Origin: Exiguobacterium sp. s193
GTDB taxonomy: Bacteria > Bacillota > Bacilli > Exiguobacteriales > Exiguobacteriaceae
DNA length: 64,000 nt
NCBI RefSeq assembly: GCF_018618755.1
Contig: NZ_JACSMR010000003.1
Location: forward strand, 186,001-250,000
Direction: 5' to 3'
Of the stretch, positions 18,888 to 27,305 are shown one piece after another. Made by a program: the position numbers and the translations under genes. Position 1 is the stretch's first letter. Each line of letters starts with the position of its first letter. The notes beneath the pieces were generated by a model. It saw only the letters and a list, made by a program, of their open reading frames with translations. It did not search any database and was not told where the DNA came from.

Positions 18888-19430
18888 ATGAAAAAAATTT
18901 ACTTGATCCGCCACTGCGAAGCATCCGGACAAGAACCGGACGCTCCGTTGACGGAGAACGGTCATAGACAAGCTAAAGAATTGGTTTCTTTTTTTGAATC
19001 CCATTCCGTTGACCGTATCTTATCAAGCCCTTTTCGCCGAGCAATTGAATCAATCGAAGCTGTTGCTTTTCAGAAAAATTGTTCCATCGAAATCCAAGAT
19101 GACTTGCGCGAACGTGTCCTGAGTCGTCAACCACTAAGCGATTGGCAGGAGCATCTCCAAAGGACGTTTACTGATTTTGATTATGCGTGTCTGGGCGGAG
19201 AAACGAGCGCAGAAGCAACGCGGCGCATCCAAGATATCATGAATGACGTTTGGTCTCATTCTGCTGAGACGACTGTTCTTGTCACACATGGCAATCTACT
19301 TGCGCTATACCTCCACTCACTCGATTCTTCTTTTGGTTTTGAACAGGGACAACACCTTCGCAATCCCGACATATTCCTCGTGAAAGAAGTCAACGATGCT
19401 CTCATTTTCGACCAGTTAAATGTCTTTTGA
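18888..19430 (+). CDS. Histidine phosphatase family protein
   Basis: A 180-residue member of the histidine phosphatase (phosphoglycerate mutase-like) superfamily. The phospho-histidine motif is IYLIRHCEASG (catalytic His at residue 9), followed by LTENGHRQAKEL and ILSSPFRRAIES with the second conserved arginine. The second catalytic histidine lies in VLVTHGNLLALYLH. A strong AGGAGG site precedes the ATG. The last 15 bp overlap the end of the convergent nuclease gene. The substrate, a phosphosugar or a small phosphomonoester, cannot be told. Confidence 0.85.
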   Translation: MKKIYLIRHCEASGQEPDAPLTENGHRQAKELVSFFESHSVDRILSSPFRRAIESIEAVAFQKNCSIEIQDDLRERVLSRQPLSDWQEHLQRTFTDFDYACLGGETSAEATRRIQDIMNDVWSHSAETTVLVTHGNLLALYLHSLDSSFGFEQGQHLRNPDIFLVKEVNDALIFDQLNVF

Positions 19431-20399
19431 TTCCACTGATTGGTTGTACCGACCGTAACGTTCGAGTTCAAAAACGGTTTTCTCGAAGTCGAGTAAGCCG
19501 TTTTCTTGAAGTTGTAAATAATTTTCGCGATAGGCAATCGTCATATTTTTTCCCGTCCTTATCCTTTTAGGTCTTTTTAAGTCCAACTCATACTCAAAAG
19601 AGTCTTTTAATAGACTAGACATACACATGTCACGATAGGCTTTGACGTCATCGTTTGTTTTTGCTTCAATTTTTGCACGCAATACCGTTTCTTCCAGTTG
19701 CCAGTAATGATTTTGTTGCTTGTTTCCCTTCCACCAAAACCCCCAAAATCCACCTCTCGCGTTTGCTACGTAACCCCACTTCCCATCAAGCACGTCTTGT
19801 AAATCGCGATAAAACCCTTGCCAGGAGAACGTTGTCCATTTTGCGACCGGAAGCGTTTTATACGAATTGATCTCATCGTCCAGGCGCTTCAGATGTTGAA
19901 GATAGTCTGCTAAAATCGCATTCTTCGGAAGCTTCCGATCATCATGTTCTAAAATCCGAATCATTTCTTGGCGGGTGAACAGTTGATAACCTGCTTTATA
20001 AATACTGCGATGATTTGACTGCTCGACAATTTTGTAATAAATCGGCAAAGGGATACAGTCTCGTGTTAAGACATTCGTTTTTACTTCTTCCAAGTAACGC
20101 TCGAGTTGTCCGGAATGATCCGAAGTGAATGTCTTATCTTCAATTAAAATTGCATATTTTTCATTAATGATGGCTAATACATCCAACCCTTTGAATTGAC
20201 GAATGATACGGACCTGATGAACTGTCTCATCCAGGGTGTAATCGTGCAGTGAAAAAATTTTATGTATGAACCGTGTCGCACCGCGATGTAACTCCTGATC
20301 GACTGAATGCAGACCCGCTTCCCCCCACTTCAACAGCCAACATAAAAAAGCATCTTGTGACAGTTCGCTCGTGGCATAATCAAATAAATTAGGCTTCAT
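19416..20399 (-). CDS. PD-(D/E)XK nuclease family protein
   Basis: A 327-residue protein whose N-terminal half fits the PD-(D/E)XK restriction-like fold. Asp73 lies in FKGLDVLAIINE, and Glu87-Asp88-Lys89 lie in AILIEDKTFTS; together these give the D-x(n)-E-x-K metal site. The pattern and length resemble Pfam PF14281-type proteins, often found in defence or phage-related contexts. ATG at 20399 has AGGAGG eight bases upstream. It stands alone, converges on and overlaps the phosphatase gene by 15 bp, and has no methylase partner. The true substrate is not known. Confidence 0.7.
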   Translation of the reverse strand: MKPNLFDYATSELSQDAFLCWLLKWGEAGLHSVDQELHRGATRFIHKIFSLHDYTLDETVHQVRIIRQFKGLDVLAIINEKYAILIEDKTFTSDHSGQLERYLEEVKTNVLTRDCIPLPIYYKIVEQSNHRSIYKAGYQLFTRQEMIRILEHDDRKLPKNAILADYLQHLKRLDDEINSYKTLPVAKWTTFSWQGFYRDLQDVLDGKWGYVANARGGFWGFWWKGNKQQNHYWQLEETVLRAKIEAKTNDDVKAYRDMCMSSLLKDSFEYELDLKRPKRIRTGKNMTIAYRENYLQLQENGLLDFEKTVFELERYGRYNQSVESKDI

Positions 20400-20461
20400 C
20401 AGTAGAGACCTCCTTTTCCTTTTATTAATTATATCCAAAAAATGGATTAAAAGAATCAGTA

Positions 20462-20490
20462 TTAATTCATTCTTTTAAAGAATGAATTAA
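20462..20490. repeat. Perfect 29-bp palindrome
   Basis: Two 14-base arms beginning TTAATTCATTC and ending GAATGAATTAA surround a central T with no mismatch. It lies 62 bp upstream of the nuclease start and 156 bp upstream of the MFS start. It has no T tract and is A+T-rich, so it looks more like a protein-binding site than a terminator. A second palindrome, TTCTTATAAGAA, follows at 20518-20529. Confidence 0.6.
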
Positions 20491-20645
20491 GTTTCTATTC
20501 ATGCTATTTACTTATAGTTCTTATAAGAATTATCTATTTTACTTCCCCTTCGAACTCGACTACATTTAACGAATTGATAACAAAGTGAAGTAGTTCGAAT
20601 CCCTGTCTCTACAGGGAATTGTCTTAAGAAAAGAAGGGGTATGTT

Positions 20646-21890
20646 ATGTCTACACAAGCAAGTCACGCACGAAAAGGGTATTTGATGATGGCTGTTCTCT
20701 GGTTCGCGTATGCGACGTTCGCCATGAACTGGGTCGCCGGATCCTCCCTGACTCCGCAAATCACGGCTCATTTCTTCGGGGACCGGACGGTTGATCCACT
20801 GATTTCACAGCTCGTCAATTACTCGATCACGACCGCACGCGTCTTTGCGAACATCCTGGCGGCACTCATCCTGATGAAACTGGGACCGAAAAAAGCACCG
20901 ATGCTCGCCCTGTTGTTCCTGATGATGGCGATCGTCGCCATTTATCTGCCGAACTACTGGGCCTATACAGCAGCACGGATGGTCATGGGTCTCGGCGGTT
21001 CGATGGTCATCGTCTACATGAATCCGGTCGTCACCCGCTACATCAGTGATCCGACGGAAAAACTGCGAATCAATGCGCTCAATACCGTCTCGTATAATGT
21101 CGGAGCATTCCTCGTTTCATTACTGTTTACGTTTTTTGCGACCCAGTTCACGAACAACTGGCAACTGACATTGACGATTTTTGCTGCGTTGACAGCAGTC
21201 CTGTTCCTTGCCTGGTTGATGTTCAGTGAAGAATTCGACTTAAATGCAGCAAGCGATCAAAATGAAGTCGTCACGGCCTATGGCTATCGCGATGCCATCA
21301 AAGACGGATTCCTTTGGATGTACGCCTTAGCGTTCGGCGGCTTCTTGACGCTCTACATTTTGTCGCTCGTCGGTCTCAAACCGGTTTTCGATACGTATAC
21401 CGAACTAAACGGATCACTCGTCAATCTGCTCGTCTCCGGTGCCGGAATCATCGGAACTTTTGTTGGTCTGAAAATCGGCAGTCGCGGAACACCGCGAAAA
21501 CCGATTCTCCTGACTAGCGGCCTCATCATGATTGGTAGTTTCATCGTTACGGTTGCGTTCGGCAACATCTCGCCACTCGTTTCGTACATCTTTGCCTTCA
21601 TTTCCGGTTTTGCGATGTACATCCAGTATCCGATTTTCATGAACTTGGCGCATGAGATGAAAGGGATGACCCCGCAAAAAATCACCGTGCTCTTCGGTCT
21701 GTTTTGGGCAATCGCTTATGCGACGCAGACGATTTTCACCATCATTTGGAGTTATGCCCTCGGTCATATGGGCTATACCGTCTCGATGGTCGTCTTTTTC
21801 GTCAGCTGTTCGACTTATCTGTTATTCAGCTTCTTCTTACCTGAAACAAAACCGAAGCAGCCACAACCTGCTTCAGAAAAAACGGCGTAA
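20646..21890 (+). CDS. MFS transporter
   Basis: A 414-residue major facilitator with about 12 hydrophobic segments. Visible markers are the opening helix LMMAVLWFAYATFAMNWVAG, the loop RMVMGLGGSMVIVYMNPVVT, a central hydrophilic linker around residues 195-220, and SRGTPRKPILLTSGLIMIGS in the second half as the motif A equivalent. The fold suggests an anion or organic-acid carrier, but nothing nearby names the substrate. A small hairpin TCCCTGT-CTCT-ACAGGGA (20600-20617) lies just before the ribosome site, and a terminator follows the gene. Confidence 0.8.
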   Translation: MSTQASHARKGYLMMAVLWFAYATFAMNWVAGSSLTPQITAHFFGDRTVDPLISQLVNYSITTARVFANILAALILMKLGPKKAPMLALLFLMMAIVAIYLPNYWAYTAARMVMGLGGSMVIVYMNPVVTRYISDPTEKLRINALNTVSYNVGAFLVSLLFTFFATQFTNNWQLTLTIFAALTAVLFLAWLMFSEEFDLNAASDQNEVVTAYGYRDAIKDGFLWMYALAFGGFLTLYILSLVGLKPVFDTYTELNGSLVNLLVSGAGIIGTFVGLKIGSRGTPRKPILLTSGLIMIGSFIVTVAFGNISPLVSYIFAFISGFAMYIQYPIFMNLAHEMKGMTPQKITVLFGLFWAIAYATQTIFTIIWSYALGHMGYTVSMVVFFVSCSTYLLFSFFLPETKPKQPQPASEKTA

Positions 21891-21897
21891 CATCACG

Positions 21898-21939
21898 AAA
21901 ACCCATCGTGTTTCCTGACGGAAATACGATGGGTTTTTA
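21898..21939. terminator. Bidirectional terminator between the MFS and Nudix genes
   Basis: Stem AAACCCATCGT-TTTCC with GGAAA-ACGATGGGTTTTT, A and T runs on either side, between converging genes. Confidence 0.85.
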
Positions 21940-21940
21940 G

Positions 21941-22471
21941 TTACAATAACGCGTATGATGTGATGTTGCCACGTTGTTTACGTAACGCAAACAGCATCGG
22001 AATCAACCCTTCATGGTACGGAATGAACGTCCCTGCTTGAATCCGGGCGATGATTTCCTCCTCCGTCGCCCAGGCGACAGCTTGCACTTCTTCTTGTTGT
22101 AAGACGAGTGTAGACAAATCGATATCTGCCTCAATTAAGTAAACATCATCAAACCCTTCATCAAAATGCGACGTCAAATGTGGACGCATGCCCTCAAAAT
22201 CATAGCGCAGGCCAATCTCTTCAAACAGCTCCCGTGCTGCCGCCTGCTGGCTCGTGTCTCCCGCGACGGCACTTCCCCCGACGGTCAAGTCCCATAAGTT
22301 GGACCAGCCTTCTTTAAAAGGTTGCCGTTGCTGAATTAACATTTCGCCGCTTGAGTTAAACAGACAGACGTGGACGACTACATGATAATCGCCCGCTTGT
22401 AACTTCTTTCCCCGTGTCCATGTCCGTCCTGTTTTCTCGCGGTCCGCTGTATAGATATCCCATTGTTCCAT
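21941..22471 (-). CDS. Nudix hydrolase
   Basis: A 176-residue Nudix-fold protein. The Nudix helix is GGSAVAGDTSQQAAARELFE followed by EIGL. It keeps the REL-x-EE-x-G core, but has Asp in place of the first Glu of G-x5-E-x7-REUxEExGU. The N-terminal DIYTADREKTGRTWTRG segment resembles the isopentenyl-diphosphate isomerase-like Nudix group. The start ATG abuts the stop codon of the upstream LURP-like gene (TAAATG), so the two are translated together. Substrate unknown. Confidence 0.85.
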   Translation of the reverse strand: MEQWDIYTADREKTGRTWTRGKKLQAGDYHVVVHVCLFNSSGEMLIQQRQPFKEGWSNLWDLTVGGSAVAGDTSQQAAARELFEEIGLRYDFEGMRPHLTSHFDEGFDDVYLIEADIDLSTLVLQQEEVQAVAWATEEEIIARIQAGTFIPYHEGLIPMLFALRKQRGNITSYALL

Positions 22472-22981
22472 TTACTTCTTCCCCCCTGCCCAATTATCCG
22501 CAAACAGCGCCGAGACCGTTTTGTCTGCTTTCGCCCGGTCGAGTCCGAGCACGACACTTAAAAACAGTGTCTCCGCCGCCTCATCAAACAGTGTCAGTTC
22601 GTACTGTTTGATGAGGCGAACCCACCGTCTTTTGCCTTGACCGATTTTGTTTCCTTGATACGTGACACTAAACGTCATCGTCACCCAGTTGATGTCGATT
22701 TTCAGGTTCCGACTGTCAATCCGGTAATCCGAAAACATCAAAAATCCGGTTTTTTGAATGGTCGCAACGACACGTCCGTCCACTTCCACAAGGATATGCG
22801 GCAGCATGCTGAACGTCTGTTTCGTCACGCGGCCGATCTCGGCAGCTTCTTGCACGAGTTGCCAATTTTTCTGCATTTGCAACAACTGTCCGGTCACTTC
22901 ATGCGTGACGTGTCCGGCTTCATCTTGAATGGTAAAACGTCGGTTCAAATCGATCGTCTGGTTCATCAAAAGTAGTTTCAT
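22472..22981 (-). CDS. LURP-one-related (YxjI-like) protein, copy 1
   Basis: A 169-residue protein of the LURP-one-related/YxjI family, a twelve-stranded barrel related to phospholipid scramblase and tubby C-terminal domains. Seen here are DLNRRFTIQDEAGHVTHEV, ILVEVDGRVVATIQKT and the closing hydrophobic helix TLFLSVVLGLDRAKADKTVS. It is about one-third identical by eye to the next gene upstream, so the two arose by duplication. It ends directly before the Nudix start. The function of the family in bacteria is unsettled. Confidence 0.8.
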   Translation of the reverse strand: MKLLLMNQTIDLNRRFTIQDEAGHVTHEVTGQLLQMQKNWQLVQEAAEIGRVTKQTFSMLPHILVEVDGRVVATIQKTGFLMFSDYRIDSRNLKIDINWVTMTFSVTYQGNKIGQGKRRWVRLIKQYELTLFDEAAETLFLSVVLGLDRAKADKTVSALFADNWAGGKK

Positions 22982-23005
22982 CGGTTCCTCCCTGGGTTCG
23001 ATTGG

Positions 23006-23485
23006 TTATGAACTTGCTTCTTCGTCCTCTTTGACACAGTCAATTGCGACGACCAGCGCGATCAACACCTTCTCGACATCAGGAGCAAAGACTTGAATCT
23101 CGTAGCTGTCACCAAACGTGAACCATTTTTTCTCGACGCTCCCGACGACTTCACCATGACGTTTGATTTGAAAATCCATGTCCCACCAATCGCCGTCGAT
23201 TTCCAAATCTGCCGCGTCAATCGTGTAACGGTCTTTAAAGAATGTAAATGATTTTTCGATCGTCAGTGTTTCGCCATCGACCTCAACAAAAAACTTCGGC
23301 AACAGGCTGAATACTTTCTTCGTGATGAGGGCGACTTCTTCCCCATCGACGCTCGAAATCGAAAAGGTCTTCGGAATCTGCATGAAGCTTCCTTCGACAA
23401 GATAGACATCCTGTTCCTGCTGATCTTGAATCGAAAAACGTCCCCGTAAACTGAATACTTTCTGTTTCATGTAAAGTGTGTGCAT
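23006..23485 (-). CDS. LURP-one-related (YxjI-like) protein, copy 2
   Basis: A 159-residue paralogue of the gene just downstream. It has the family start LYMKQKVFSLRGRFSIQDQQ, the middle motif KFFVEVDGETLTIEKSFTFF and the final helix VEKVLIALVVAIDCVKEDEE. It is first in a minus-strand group of three genes (LURP, LURP, Nudix) with gaps of 24 and 0 bp. The N-terminal Met at 23485 agrees with the start of other family members. Role unknown. Confidence 0.8.
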   Translation of the reverse strand: MHTLYMKQKVFSLRGRFSIQDQQEQDVYLVEGSFMQIPKTFSISSVDGEEVALITKKVFSLLPKFFVEVDGETLTIEKSFTFFKDRYTIDAADLEIDGDWWDMDFQIKRHGEVVGSVEKKWFTFGDSYEIQVFAPDVEKVLIALVVAIDCVKEDEEASS

Positions 23486-23645
23486 GGCTCTTCATCCTTT
23501 CGAAATTCAGAAGTTTTACTACTCTACGCATCACACCAGCATTTAGTTTCAACACAATACGAATATTTCACATAGTTAGTTAGGTTTGTTAGCGTGTCGT
23601 GAGTGGTATCAGAATAAGACTATAGTCCACTTAGGAGGTCCACTC

Positions 23646-25232
23646 ATGCCCATCAATACTGTCATCTTGATTACTTTACTTTTACTTATTGCGCTTGTCT
23701 TCATCGTCCCGCTCGTCTTTGTTCTCTACTTATGGATGACCGACTCCCGTCAAAAAGAACATGCCGTCCTCCGAAATTTTCCCGTCCTCGGTAAAATGCG
23801 CTATATCTTAGAAAAAATGGGCCCGGAACTTCGGCAATACCTGTTCTTAAACAATAATGAAGGGAAACCATTTTCCCGAAACGATTACAAATCAGCCGTC
23901 ATCGCCGGTAAATACAATTCACGGATTCTCGGTTTTGGATCAGAACGTGACTTCGATGAAGCCGGTTTTTATATCCAGAATGCCCTCTTTCCGACGAATC
24001 GCGATGAACTCCGGGTCGCGAACGATAACAAAGTCCCGACCTACTTATATGAACTCGATAAAGATAATTTATTCACCCGGAAAGAACATCTCGTCGAAAA
24101 ACAGGTCGCGCCCTTTTTATTACGGGACGACGACGCCCCCATCATCGGTCAAGCGACGTGCCGCCAGCCGTTTCAAGTCCGTGGACTGATTGGACAATCG
24201 GCGATGAGCTTCGGTGCACTTGGAGACCGGGCGATCACTGCACTGTCGATTGGCCTCGGACGCGCTCAAGGCGCCTGGATGAACACGGGCGAAGGCGGTC
24301 TGTCCGACCATCATTTAAAAGGCGACGTCGATATCATTTGCCAAATCGGTCCCGGACTGTTTGGTGTCCGGACGGAAGACGGTGACTTTTCATTCGAAGA
24401 ATTTGAAAAGAAAAGTCAAATTCCCCAAGTCAAAGCATTCGAATTAAAGCTTGCCCAAGGTGCAAAAACGCGCGGCGGGCACCTGGAAGGCGAAAAAGTC
24501 ACACCGGAGATCGCCAAGGTCCGGAAAGTCAAAGCCGGTGTCGGCATCGATAGCCCGAACCGCTTTAATGAGTTCAAGACGAATGCCGAGATGCTGACGT
24601 TCGTTGAGAAGTTGCGTGACATCGGTGGGAAACCGGTTGGTATCAAAATCGTCGTCGGGAAAGTCGATGATATCAAAGATCTTGTCGCCTACATGGCGGA
24701 GTCCGGCAAACACCCTGATTTCATTACGATTGACGGCGGCGAAGGCGGGACTGGAGCGTCGTTCCAGGAGCTTGCCGACGCGGCGGGTCTTCCGATAAAA
24801 TCGGCGCTCCCCTATGTCCATCAGCTCCTCGTCGCATACGGGATTCGTGACCGAATCAAACTGTTTGCGTCCGGTAAGTTGATCAGTGCCGATAAGATTG
24901 CCGTCGCCTTAGGGCTCGGTGCTGATTTCGTCAACATCGCCCGCGGCCTGATGTTCAACGTCGGTTGCATCCAGGCGCAAGTCTGTCACACAAACCATTG
25001 TCCGGTCGGTGTCGCGACGACGGATCCGAAACTGCAAAAAGCCCTCATCGTCGACGAGAAGAGCTTCCGGGTGACGAACTACATCATCTCGCTTCGGGAA
25101 GGTCTCTATAATTTGACGGCAGCGGCCGGACTTGAAAGCCCGACACAGCTGACAGCTGAACATATCATCTACAAGGACCAAAATGGTCATGTCACGAAAG
25201 CGACGGCACTGAACTACAATCCACTGAAATGA
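23646..25232 (+). CDS. FMN-binding glutamate synthase-type protein (YerD-like)
   Basis: A 528-residue protein with one N-terminal membrane helix (residues about 5-30) followed by the FMN barrel of glutamate synthase. Barrel motifs seen are GLIGQSAMSFGALGDRAITA, AWMNTGEGGLSDHHLKGD, the flavin site DFITIDGGEGGTGASFQELA, and the cysteine cluster CIQAQVCHTNHCPVGVATTD for a 3Fe-4S centre. The glutaminase domain of GltB is absent. The length and membrane anchor match B. subtilis YerD. ATG at 23646 has TTAGGAGG upstream. Its natural electron donor and substrate are unproven. Confidence 0.85.
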   Translation: MPINTVILITLLLLIALVFIVPLVFVLYLWMTDSRQKEHAVLRNFPVLGKMRYILEKMGPELRQYLFLNNNEGKPFSRNDYKSAVIAGKYNSRILGFGSERDFDEAGFYIQNALFPTNRDELRVANDNKVPTYLYELDKDNLFTRKEHLVEKQVAPFLLRDDDAPIIGQATCRQPFQVRGLIGQSAMSFGALGDRAITALSIGLGRAQGAWMNTGEGGLSDHHLKGDVDIICQIGPGLFGVRTEDGDFSFEEFEKKSQIPQVKAFELKLAQGAKTRGGHLEGEKVTPEIAKVRKVKAGVGIDSPNRFNEFKTNAEMLTFVEKLRDIGGKPVGIKIVVGKVDDIKDLVAYMAESGKHPDFITIDGGEGGTGASFQELADAAGLPIKSALPYVHQLLVAYGIRDRIKLFASGKLISADKIAVALGLGADFVNIARGLMFNVGCIQAQVCHTNHCPVGVATTDPKLQKALIVDEKSFRVTNYIISLREGLYNLTAAAGLESPTQLTAEHIIYKDQNGHVTKATALNYNPLK

Positions 25233-25239
25233 TTGACGT

Positions 25240-25290
25240 GTGCAAGCAGCTGACTCCTACGACCTGTAGAGTCAGCCGCTTGCACTTTTT
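25240..25290 (+). terminator. Terminator after the YerD-like gene
   Basis: Long stem GTGCAAGC-GCTGACTC with GAGTCAGC-GCTTGCAC, followed by TTTTT. Confidence 0.85.
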
Positions 25291-25371
25291 CTGCAATACG
25301 CTTAAAGTATATAGTTGATGAAATTTTAATTGTGCAAAACGAATTACCTTAAGGAAAGGGTTTTATATACG

Positions 25372-26367
25372 ATGAAAAACAACTTTTGGCAGGACCTGCC
25401 ACGACCATTTTTTGTACTTGCTCCAATGGAAGATGTCACGGACGTCGTCTTCCGTCACGTCGTCGCGAAAGCAGCGCGGCCGGATGTCTTCTTCACTGAA
25501 TTTACGAATACGGAAAGTTACTGTCATCCGAAAGGCAAACAGAGTGTCCGTGGACGACTCGAGTTCACGGAAGACGAACAGCCGATGGTCGCCCATATTT
25601 GGGGCGACAAACCGGAATATTTCCGTGAGATGAGTATCGGGATGGCGGAAATGGGCTTTAAGGGCATCGACATCAACATGGGCTGCCCGGTGCAAAACGT
25701 CGCCGTCAACGGAAAGGGATCGGGACTGATCAACCGTCCCGATGTCGCAGCTGAACTGATTCAGGCCGCAAAAGCCGGCGGTCTGCCGGTCAGCGTCAAG
25801 ACACGTCTCGGCTATTCGAAAGTCGAGGAGTGGCACGACTGGTTACGTCATATTCTCGAACAGGACATCGCCAACCTCTCGATTCACTTACGGACGCGTA
25901 AAGAAATGAGTGCTGTCCCGGCGCACTTCGAACTGATTCCGGAAATCAAGAAACTCCGGGATGAAATCGCGCCGCAAACACTCCTGACGATCAACGGGGA
26001 CATCAATGACCGGCAGCACGGTCTGGAACTCGTCGAGCAGTACGGTGTCGACGGCGTCATGATCGGCCGCGGGATTTTCCATAATCCGTTTGCGTTCGAA
26101 GTCGAAAAGAAAGAGCACTCGAGCGAAGAGTTACTTGATCTGTTACGTCTGCAACTCGACCTGCACGATCAATATTCATCTGAATTCGAACCCCGTCTCT
26201 TCAAACCGCTCCGCCGGTTCTTTAAGATTTATGTTCGTGGTTTCCGCGGGGCAAGCGAACTGCGCGCCCGTTTGATGGAGACAAATTCAACGGATGACGT
26301 CCGGGCGCTGCTCGACGAGTTCGTCGAACAAGAAGGCATTCACGCCGTTAATTCGTTTTCGATTTAA
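25372..26367 (+). CDS. tRNA-dihydrouridine synthase
   Basis: A 331-residue FMN enzyme of the Dus family, which reduces uridines in tRNA D-loops. The N-terminal [18 protein letters not shown] is the family opening. The catalytic cysteine is in [20 protein letters not shown], with [10 protein letters not shown] and [16 protein letters not shown] in the FMN phosphate-binding end of the barrel. ATG at 25372 was chosen because it begins the conserved domain and follows AAGGAAAGGG. It is smaller than the DusB placed beside lysS in other Bacillales. The tRNA position modified is not known. Confidence 0.88.
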   Translation: MKNNFWQDLPRPFFVLAPMEDVTDVVFRHVVAKAARPDVFFTEFTNTESYCHPKGKQSVRGRLEFTEDEQPMVAHIWGDKPEYFREMSIGMAEMGFKGIDINMGCPVQNVAVNGKGSGLINRPDVAAELIQAAKAGGLPVSVKTRLGYSKVEEWHDWLRHILEQDIANLSIHLRTRKEMSAVPAHFELIPEIKKLRDEIAPQTLLTINGDINDRQHGLELVEQYGVDGVMIGRGIFHNPFAFEVEKKEHSSEELLDLLRLQLDLHDQYSSEFEPRLFKPLRRFFKIYVRGFRGASELRARLMETNSTDDVRALLDEFVEQEGIHAVNSFSI

Positions 26368-26375
26368 TGTAATCA

Positions 26376-26411
26376 TGCAAAAGAGCAAGGCCCCGCGCCT
26401 TGCTCTTTTTT
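26376..26411. terminator. Bidirectional terminator after the Dus gene
   Basis: AAAAGAGCAAGG and CCTTGCTCTTTTTT form a strong stem with a seven-base loop between converging genes. Confidence 0.85.
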
Positions 26412-26415
26412 GTCG

Positions 26416-26940
26416 TTAGTTCGCTTCCGCTTCCAGTCGAATCTTTAAACAGGTGAATTCAAATGGTGTGTCGCAGGTCACCCGTTCGAGCCGCCGTTTT
26501 CCGACACGCCGGTCGAGCAAGGCAAAGCCGCGGATGAAGGAATGGGGATGCGTCAACGCCTCTTCAATCGAGAGCGTCGGATACAGCAGCAAATCCTGCT
26601 GGACGGCATAATTGGCATGCCATCCCTCTTGTTCCAACTCACGTTCGATTTGCTGGTCTAATTCACTTGATGCCTTATACCAGTCTGATTGAAAGATTTC
26701 CAACGTAATCCGTTCCGGCTTTTTCGGTAACCGTGCTTTTGCTAACGCATAACGCCGGTCTGCTTCCAACGTAAAACGCAAATCTTCCGCCTTAAAAAAG
26801 GGTTCTCCATCCAGCGTCATCCAGACTCGAGCTTCACCATCGTGAAAATGACGGTCGACGGTCGCATACAGATTTATACGCGGCTGAAGCGGTGGTGCGA
26901 CGAACGATAAGATCTGCTTTTTAATTTTTGAGAATTGCAT
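26416..26940 (-). CDS. Uncharacterised protein (SF0329-like)
   Basis: A 174-residue soluble protein without signal peptide or membrane segment. The start MQFSKIKKQILSFVAPPL and the end FALLDRRVGKRRLERV resemble a small family of uncharacterised Firmicute proteins (SF0329-type), in which DRRVGKRRL is the most conserved stretch. The middle is charged and probably helical. AGGAGG lies just upstream of the ATG. It is monocistronic. No function can be assigned. Confidence 0.65.
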   Translation of the reverse strand: MQFSKIKKQILSFVAPPLQPRINLYATVDRHFHDGEARVWMTLDGEPFFKAEDLRFTLEADRRYALAKARLPKKPERITLEIFQSDWYKASSELDQQIERELEQEGWHANYAVQQDLLLYPTLSIEEALTHPHSFIRGFALLDRRVGKRRLERVTCDTPFEFTCLKIRLEAEAN

Positions 26941-26986
26941 CGGGTCCTCCTTTTAAACACATCAAACACCAGACAGCAAATGACTG

Positions 26987-27279
26987 CCTGGTCCAGCGTG
27001 TAGACAAACGCTTAAGAAGCGTGAACATGCGATATCAAGACGGATTGCGCTCTAAACCATCTGCATGCGCCGCTTTCCGACACGGTATTACCTAAAAAGC
27101 GTCACGTTTCGTTGACTCCTACGGGGAAAAGTGCGTTTTCAACGCACTTTCAGAGGCAGGCAAGACCCTGCTCGTTGTCCGTGAGGACCAAGGAGCAACG
27201 GCTTGCGCCTCGCCCGAGGAAAGCAACGAAAAAAGACGCTTGATCTCCCGATAGCACTTTGTCTACAGTCTGCACCAGG
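26987..27279. repeat. Outer 22-bp inverted repeat around repeat copy B
   Basis: The segment at 26987-27008 and the reverse complement of 27258-27279 agree at 18 of 22 positions (both run from CCTGGT to GTAGACAAA). They frame structured repeat copy B at a distance of about 90 bp on the left and 20 bp on the right. Each arm also forms its own small hairpin. This may be a larger mobile unit. It has no T tract. Confidence 0.5.
27097..27241 (+). repeat. Structured intergenic repeat, copy B
   Basis: Plus-strand member of the five-copy family. Outer stem AAGCGTC-TTTCGTTG / CAACGAAA-GACGCTT, core GACTCCTACGGGGAAAA, hairpin GTGCGTT-TTC-AACGCAC, then CAGAGGCAGGCAAGACCCTG, a second hairpin GTCC-GTGA-GGAC within GCTC/GAGC, and GGCTTGCGCCTCGCCCGAGG. 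Both the outer stem and the inner hairpins differ from those of other copies with pairing maintained. Confidence 0.88.
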
Positions 27280-27305
27280 CAGCAATACACCGCCTGACGT
27301 TTAGT

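Noticed and set aside
20590-20617. Possible tRNA T-arm remnant (GTTCGAATCCCTGT...) upstream of the MFS gene
   Set aside because: Only a T-loop-like string and one 7-bp hairpin are seen. No acceptor stem, D-arm or anticodon arm can be built, so chance is more likely.
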